This document shows positions 59,057 through 64,000 of a DNA stretch of 64,000 nucleotides, one piece after another. The stretch's first letter is position 1. Each line of letters opens with the position of its first letter. The notes under the pieces are model-generated. The model saw only the letters and a program-made list of their open reading frames with translations. It made no database searches and was not told the DNA's origin. A program made the translations under genes and the position numbers. The DNA comes from Thalassia testudinum (taxonomy: Eukaryota; Streptophyta; Magnoliopsida; Alismatales; Hydrocharitaceae): contig JAZHRO010000062.1 in assembly GCA_037157565.1 (NCBI GenBank), forward strand, positions 7,812,001-7,876,000, given 5' to 3'.

Positions 59057-61779
59057 TGATGAGAACCTTATCATGAGCCATAACTAGTTTATTTTGACCT
59101 AATAAAGTGAACAAAAGCTCCTGCATAACCTAAAGGAAGGCCTAACTCAAAAGATTACTGATTTGGAAGGAATACATGAAACAAAGGGTAAAACTGTAAT
59201 TTTACCATTACAGTACATCAACGGGATTTCTTAGGGTCTAGACATAGGTCAATTGGACTTAATAAGAGAAAAAGTGAGATGGTTCAGTCAGAAATGAGTT
59301 ATTGTGAAACTTAAGAATTAAATGACATTCTGTAACCCTAAAACAAGCCCACTTAAATTCATAAGGTTTCAGGCCGGATAAAAATCAACTAAACCCTTTA
59401 AAATTCATGGAAAAATATCCCCTAGGATTTAGAACCTTCAATTTGGCCTTTGAAACCTATTTTGACCTAGATTGGGGTCCAAGCTCAATATTTGACCTAA
59501 TTTGGGTTTTTGTGCAAAATGATCAGTCAAACGTGGTCAAACCTAAAATCCAACTTCACCATTGGATTACTTAGGTCCAAATTAGGTTTGTAACAAAATT
59601 TGGACCTAATGGAAGGCCATCTTGACCTACTTTGGAAAATAGTCCACCCAATTACATTTTGGCCCCTAACTTTTGGAAACCCTTGCAAAAACCCCCTCAA
59701 ATTTTTGTCACTTTCTACATTTAGGTCCCTCTGCCATTGCAGTTGAGACCCATACCTCCGGCAAGGATTCGAGGAGGTTTTCTCCTCGCTTCCCCAGGGA
59801 GCTGCTCCCAGATTTGAAAGGGGAGTCCTTTGCGAAACCCCTTTCCACTTGAGCAGCTCCCCATGCCCTGAATCGCCCCATACCTCTCGTGCAAACGCTC
59901 GAGAGGTATGGGTATCAATTCCAGAGAGGGTTTTTGCCTGCCACCTTGCACCTGACCTTCTGCCCGTGCCTATATAAGAAGCACCATCTCCGACTGAAGG
60001 GTCCAATCTTGTCCTGGCCTGAGATACCCCTAAATCTCCTCCATCCTCATCTTCTGTTTGATGCCCGCAAGCTCTGGTGACCTTCTCTCCCTCTTCTCGT
60101 CGCTCTGCCACCATACCAATGGCAGAGTCACCTCCGCCTTGCTCCTCCGCATCGCACCGTACCCACGTAAGCATCTCCGACCTTCTCCTCGTCGCCGTCC
60201 TCACCATCTCAGAGCCTTCTTCTCCAGCGACAGTAGGTACCGCTAGTCACCATCAATCCCCCTTCGTCCGCTTAGCTAGGTAAGAATCATTCCCCTCTCT
60301 CCCCTCTTCATTTCCCCTCTCTTAATTTGCACTTTAGACCCCTCGACGTCGCAAAACACCACCACCTTCTCCATCTCTGGCCGCCCACCGATGAGGTGCA
60401 TCCACCGCTCCACACCTCCACACACCTCGCCAGACACCTCACTACCTCCGCCATCGTCTACTGATCACTTTTTACCCTTCCATCGACCGCCATTGCTACC
60501 CTAAACACCCACCAAACACACCAATAAACATAGCCACAGTCCAACCTAGGCACGCATGCCTAGGCAGTTTCGTGGCCAACCAACCTCTATCTCACCTTTG
60601 CCGTGACACGGCGAAGATCCTTGTATGTTTTAATGGGGCCGTAAGGCCATATTGAGTGATTTCAGGTCGACCCCCCATTTCGCCATTGACGCTGAAGGAG
60701 CTTGCAGCAGTGCTCCAGGTTGCATCCACCCAGCTGCTACGCTCTAGGTGATGCGCGTTGAGTGCGCGAACGCATCCAGCCAGGGAGTAGGCTTCGTGAG
60801 GCAACCTGCTATGCCAATTGCGCAGACCTTCCTCCCTACGGGGGCACAAAGAAGCGGGTGGGACTTTAGTCCCACCTCGGAAATGTTTGGTGCAGGTGCG
60901 TGCTTTTATTGATTTTGTGTTTCTTTCTGTTTGCCTCCAGTACACGGGGTGAAGTCCCCTCGCTCGTATACCCGCGTCATCCATGACCCACGATTCACGG
61001 ACCTGGCTGCCTGACCCGATTACCTATCACTCCTCGCGCACCACCCACGCCGGTGCGCCTAGACCCAGGCACACGTAACTCGACCCGTTTACCCGGCTGG
61101 CTCTGAGAGAGCGAAGAGAGAAATAGAGAGAGAGTGACGCGGGGGAGGGTAGGTGTAGGTTTTGCTCTATACTGTGCAGGGAAAGGAGGAAGAGGAGGTA
61201 GTAGCAGAAGAACTTGAAGGCAAGACAGCAAAGGAGGAGAAGGAAGATGGCACTATATCCGCAGAGAAGCTGATGAGAGAGGAGTAGCTAAAGACAGAAG
61301 AAAGGTGAAGATGAAGCGCAGCAGAGAGGAAAGGAAGAAGAAGGAGGAGGCGCAGCAGAGAAGAAGAAGACAAGGGAAGACAAAGAGGAACAGAAGAAGG
61401 AGCTGCAGCCAAAGCTTAAGGCAGGGAGGAAGAAGAAGAAGAAAGAGTGAAAGTACTGTAGCATTTGCTTGTTAAAACGTCTGATTCACAGAATCAGACG
61501 TCTAAGAAAAGAAAGAGAGAAGAGAAAGAAGAAGGAAGAAAAGAGAAGAAAGACAAATTTATTTTTGCATTTTCTCTCTCTAGTTTTTATATACATTGGA
61601 TTGCATTGATATCATCTTTTGAGTAATTTGAAATTGTGATTTAGTTTCTAAAATACCAATTTGCTCCCTGAGTTCAACCTCGAAAAATTTTGACTTTCGA
61701 GTAATAAAATTGTAATTGTTTATAACACTTTTTCAACTGCAACGAGACTAATTTAAAAACTCGACAAAGCATTATGACA
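59057..61779 (+). repeat. E5 5' LTR
   Basis: 2723 bases, TGATGAGAACCTTATCATG to ...tatgaca. TATA TATATAAG is at 59971. A USE-like GTCCCACCTCG (60869-60879) is followed 24 bases later by TTTTATTG. The stretch to aggttttgctc near 61163-61170 has no TTTT from about 60930. The purine tract is at about 61180-61560, and a perfect 11-bp stem ACGTCTGATTC/GAATCAGACGT lies at 61477-61501. The gagtaataaa block near 61700 may serve polyadenylation. Confidence 0.85.
61477..61501 (+). repeat. Inverted GACGTCTG motif near end of E5 LTR
   Basis: ACGTCTGATTC-aca-GAATCAGACGT is a perfect 11-bp stem with a 3-base loop. Counterparts in other family-E LTRs are at 44457-44482, 30855-30883 and about 50377-50394. 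Confidence 0.7.
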
Positions 61780-61790
61780 ATTATTATTTT

Positions 61791-61808
61791 TGGCACCATT
61801 GCCAAGGA
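61791..61808 (+). promoter_or_regulatory. E5 primer-binding site
   Basis: TGGCACCATTGCCAAGGA is a C-to-T/G-to-A-decayed form of the TGGCGCCGTTGCCGGGGA site, located 11 bases after the LTR. Confidence 0.75.
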
Positions 61809-62744
61809 GCAACGGGCATTTTAGAAGCATTAATCACAACTTCTGATTCAATACTGACTTAATCTCTTGCTTTTGTTGTGTTTGTTGCAAGAAAGCCGAG
61901 GAGAGAAAAGCAGTCGCACAACAACCACACCAGGGAATAGGTAAACTTTTATTAGCCCTCTCTCTTAATCCCCTCAAAATCTAAAAAGGAAAAATAAAAG
62001 AAAATCAATCTAGGGCTACCTGTTTCTATATTTAGTAATTCACAAAAGTTACCTGATTTTTACTTTCAACACATTTTTAATTGCACATCCACTTAAGGTA
62101 ACTAGGGCTAAAACCTTCTTGATTGAGCCCTAGATACCAATTTGTGAGGCAACTAAATTGGACCAAATAAAGCCAACTTAAGGATTACAAGCTAGGGTTT
62201 TAGAAACACATCTTTTCTAAGAAAAGAAGTAAAAATTCCAAAAAGAGGTGTGCCTAAGCCTTGTTTGAAAAGATCTATCCAAGAGAAACCCTAAGCAAAT
62301 CAGGCTCTTAATCCATTTGAACCCTAAAATCAAGGACCTAAGAAGCTCTCAAAGGGACAAAGAGGTGAAGTTGATCCTTTGGGTCAACGAACCTTAAAAT
62401 TAGGTCACTTTGCACTCAAAAGACCTAAAGTTCAAGTGGAACCCTAAGCACCTTGATCTTAACTAAAAGAAGTAAACTTAAGAGGTCAAGGTCCCCCTTC
62501 TGGTCTACCTGGAATCTCGGTGACAAGAGAGGTCAGGTGGGGGAAACCCTGTAACCCGTGGGGATGCTGTACTGTGTAGGGGTCTTCGCGGGACTCTCCC
62601 TCTCTAGCTACCCAGGTATTTCTCAGGTGGACGACCTTTCTAACTAAGGGGTATCATCCGCCCCAAACCTCTATAGTCACCCAACATATTTTGGGTGTCT
62701 TGATTGGGTCTAGCACATTCTGATCTTATCAAATCCATCAGTGT
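61809..62744 (+). other. E5 leader
   Basis: About 0.94 kb between primer site and the first gag-like ATG. No domain was recognised. A G/C-richer stretch at about 62500-62630 has several short complementary runs and could fold, but I cannot assign a packaging signal. Confidence 0.5.
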
Positions 62745-64000
62745 ATGTTTCGTAGGAGGTCCTTAAGACCTCCTTTAGAAATCCACTCTCCCCGAGGCCA
62801 AGCCTCAGTACCCTTGTTTGTGCAACAACCCCACTACATAGATCTTTCCTCTGATTCAGAACTAAGTTCTCCTTTTTCCATCATGGCACAGCCTATTGAA
62901 GAAGAAAACAACCTTAAGCACCAGCTTCAGTGCCTAAATGATCTCTTCCAAAACTTTATGAACCCACCACAGTGTCCCATGATGCGAGATCACTATAATC
63001 CCACTGCGGTGGCAATCGAACCTCGAGTTCGAATCTCGCTGGAGGTCCTGATTCTGAACTCAAGCCCAATATGATTCATGCCATACCAAAATTCTATGGG
63101 CATAATTCTGAGGATCCATTCTAGCACATTAAATAGCTCAAGCATCTGGCCCAGACCTTCAAGTCAGATGCACAAAACCAGGATATTCTGCTCATGAAGA
63201 TGTTCTCTTTCTCCCTCATAAACAAGGCTGCTCATTAGTATCAGACTCAGACTCATCTGATCAACACATGGGATGAACTTCAGTTCAAGTTTTTGAAGAA
63301 GTTCTTTCCCATTGGTCGGACAAATGCCTTGCGCCATCAGATCACTCATTTCACCCAATAAATGGGAGAACCTCTTCAAGAGGCATGGGACCAATTTTTA
63401 GATCTCATGCGAAAGTGCCCCTATCACAGAGTTCCTAAATGGGAACAAGTCCAGTTATTTTACCAGGGACTCCATGAAGACATTAGATTATTCATCAATT
63501 CAACCTGTGAAGGAAACATCATGGGTCATCATGAGGACACGGTGTCGGAGATTCTTGAGAATATGTGCGAGAACTCCACCAATAATACTCCATGGGCTTA
63601 TTCGACTGGACGAATGCCTGCACATCGACGAATCTTAGGGGAGCACATGAGATGCAGTGCCTGTCCGCATCCATCGACTTGGAGCTGATGGCCAGTCGGT
63701 TGGAAAGGATCTCTATCATAGAGAAGAAGGTGGACGAACTAACTCGGCATCTACAGCGAGCCAGCTCTGTGTAGAACTCTTTCGCACAGCCACCTCTTGC
63801 GAGGGAAACTATGCAAAACATCTATGACCGATCTTCTCAGGGGATGGACCCGTATCCACCCCAGTCTGACTCCAGGATCGGAGGGACCTCCGATCCACTC
63901 TATTCTAGTCGAGGGAACACTGAACCCCCATACTCTGACTTTCCTAAGGCTCCTCAGACCTACAAGGACCTCAACGCCATCCAGAATGGCCCATTTTCCA
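62745..64000 (+). pseudogene. gag: E5 gag (Retrotrans_gag type), runs off the window
   Basis: The same protein family as the gag of element B. An N-terminal part (62745-63074) is followed by a frameshift near 63050. The core then continues: PKFYGHNSEDPF (about 63086-63121), LLMKMFSFSL (63191-63220), FLKKFFPIGRTNALRHQ (63293-63343), and AWDQFLDLMRKCPYHRVPKW (63383-63442). Stops at about 63122, 63137, 63236 and 63359 all fit CAG, CAA or TGG to stop. After a further shift near 63600 the ELTRHLQ region and a Pro/Ser-rich tail run to the window end. The pol region, if any, is outside. Confidence 0.82.

Larger units (their letters stand above)
59057..64000 (+). mobile_element. E5: family-E Tat/Athila-type element, 5' part
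   Basis: The 5' LTR, primer site, leader and gag are present; the element continues past the window end. It shows that family E, otherwise seen here as solo LTRs, is a Ty3 element with TGGCRCC-type priming and a Retrotrans_gag protein. The candidate target duplication is GCAGG (59052-59056); its partner lies outside the window. Confidence 0.85.

Overview
The window is plant nuclear DNA made almost entirely of nested, decayed transposable elements. I see no intact host gene, rRNA, tRNA or CRISPR array. A flowering plant with a large repeat-rich genome is suggested by the families present: an L1-type LINE, a Tekay/Del-type Ty3 chromovirus, Tat/Athila-type Ty3 elements, a Sirevirus-like Ty1/copia element, a Mutator-like transposon and a probable CACTA end. 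I cannot name the species. Most boundaries were fixed by reading LTR pairs against each other and finding target-site duplications (TSDs).

Layout. (1) 1-3438: 3' part of a LINE with a poly-A end. (2) 3439-4531: unassigned flank. (3) 4537-46769: Ty3 chromovirus 'A' (TSD GGGTA), opened up by later insertions. Element C (5830-19790, minus, TSD CCTAG) sits in A's 5' LTR, and gag-only copia element D (12272-17816, minus) sits inside C. Gag-only Ty3 element B (21587-36468, plus) sits in A's gag, and solo LTR E1 (28544-31104, TSD CCCAC) sits in B's gag. Solo LTR E2 (41918-44744, TSD TGAAG) sits in A's 3' LTR. (4) 46775-49295: unassigned flank with a CACTA-like end. (5) 49301-57203: solo LTR 'F', a relative of B's LTR (TSD ATGCA). 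It carries a non-autonomous MULE (49723-53567, 9-bp TSD TATTTATAA), which itself carries solo LTR E3 (50091-52823, minus, TSD GGAGC). (6) 57579-64000: LTR E4, interrupted by E5, a Tat/Athila-type element whose 5' LTR, primer site and gag are in view and which runs off the window.

How the parts relate. Only A encodes pol (protease, RT, RNase H, integrase, chromodomain-like tail), and it is dead: 13 in-frame stops, protease frameshifts, an RT Asp-to-Asn change and a likely loss of the integrase Glu. B and D keep only gag between LTRs. C keeps a long open frame of unknown family. All of these must have relied on proteins supplied by other copies.

Most unusual signals: a plant snRNA-gene promoter module (USE plus TATA-like box at U6-type 23-24 bp spacing) inside the B, F, E2 and E5 LTRs, with a T4-free, foldable tract behind it in B; a hairpin with paired base changes at the first bases of the B/E/F LTRs; a 59-bp perfect snap-back palindrome at the start of F; and a palindromic CAGACGTCTG motif shared by three otherwise unrelated LTR families.
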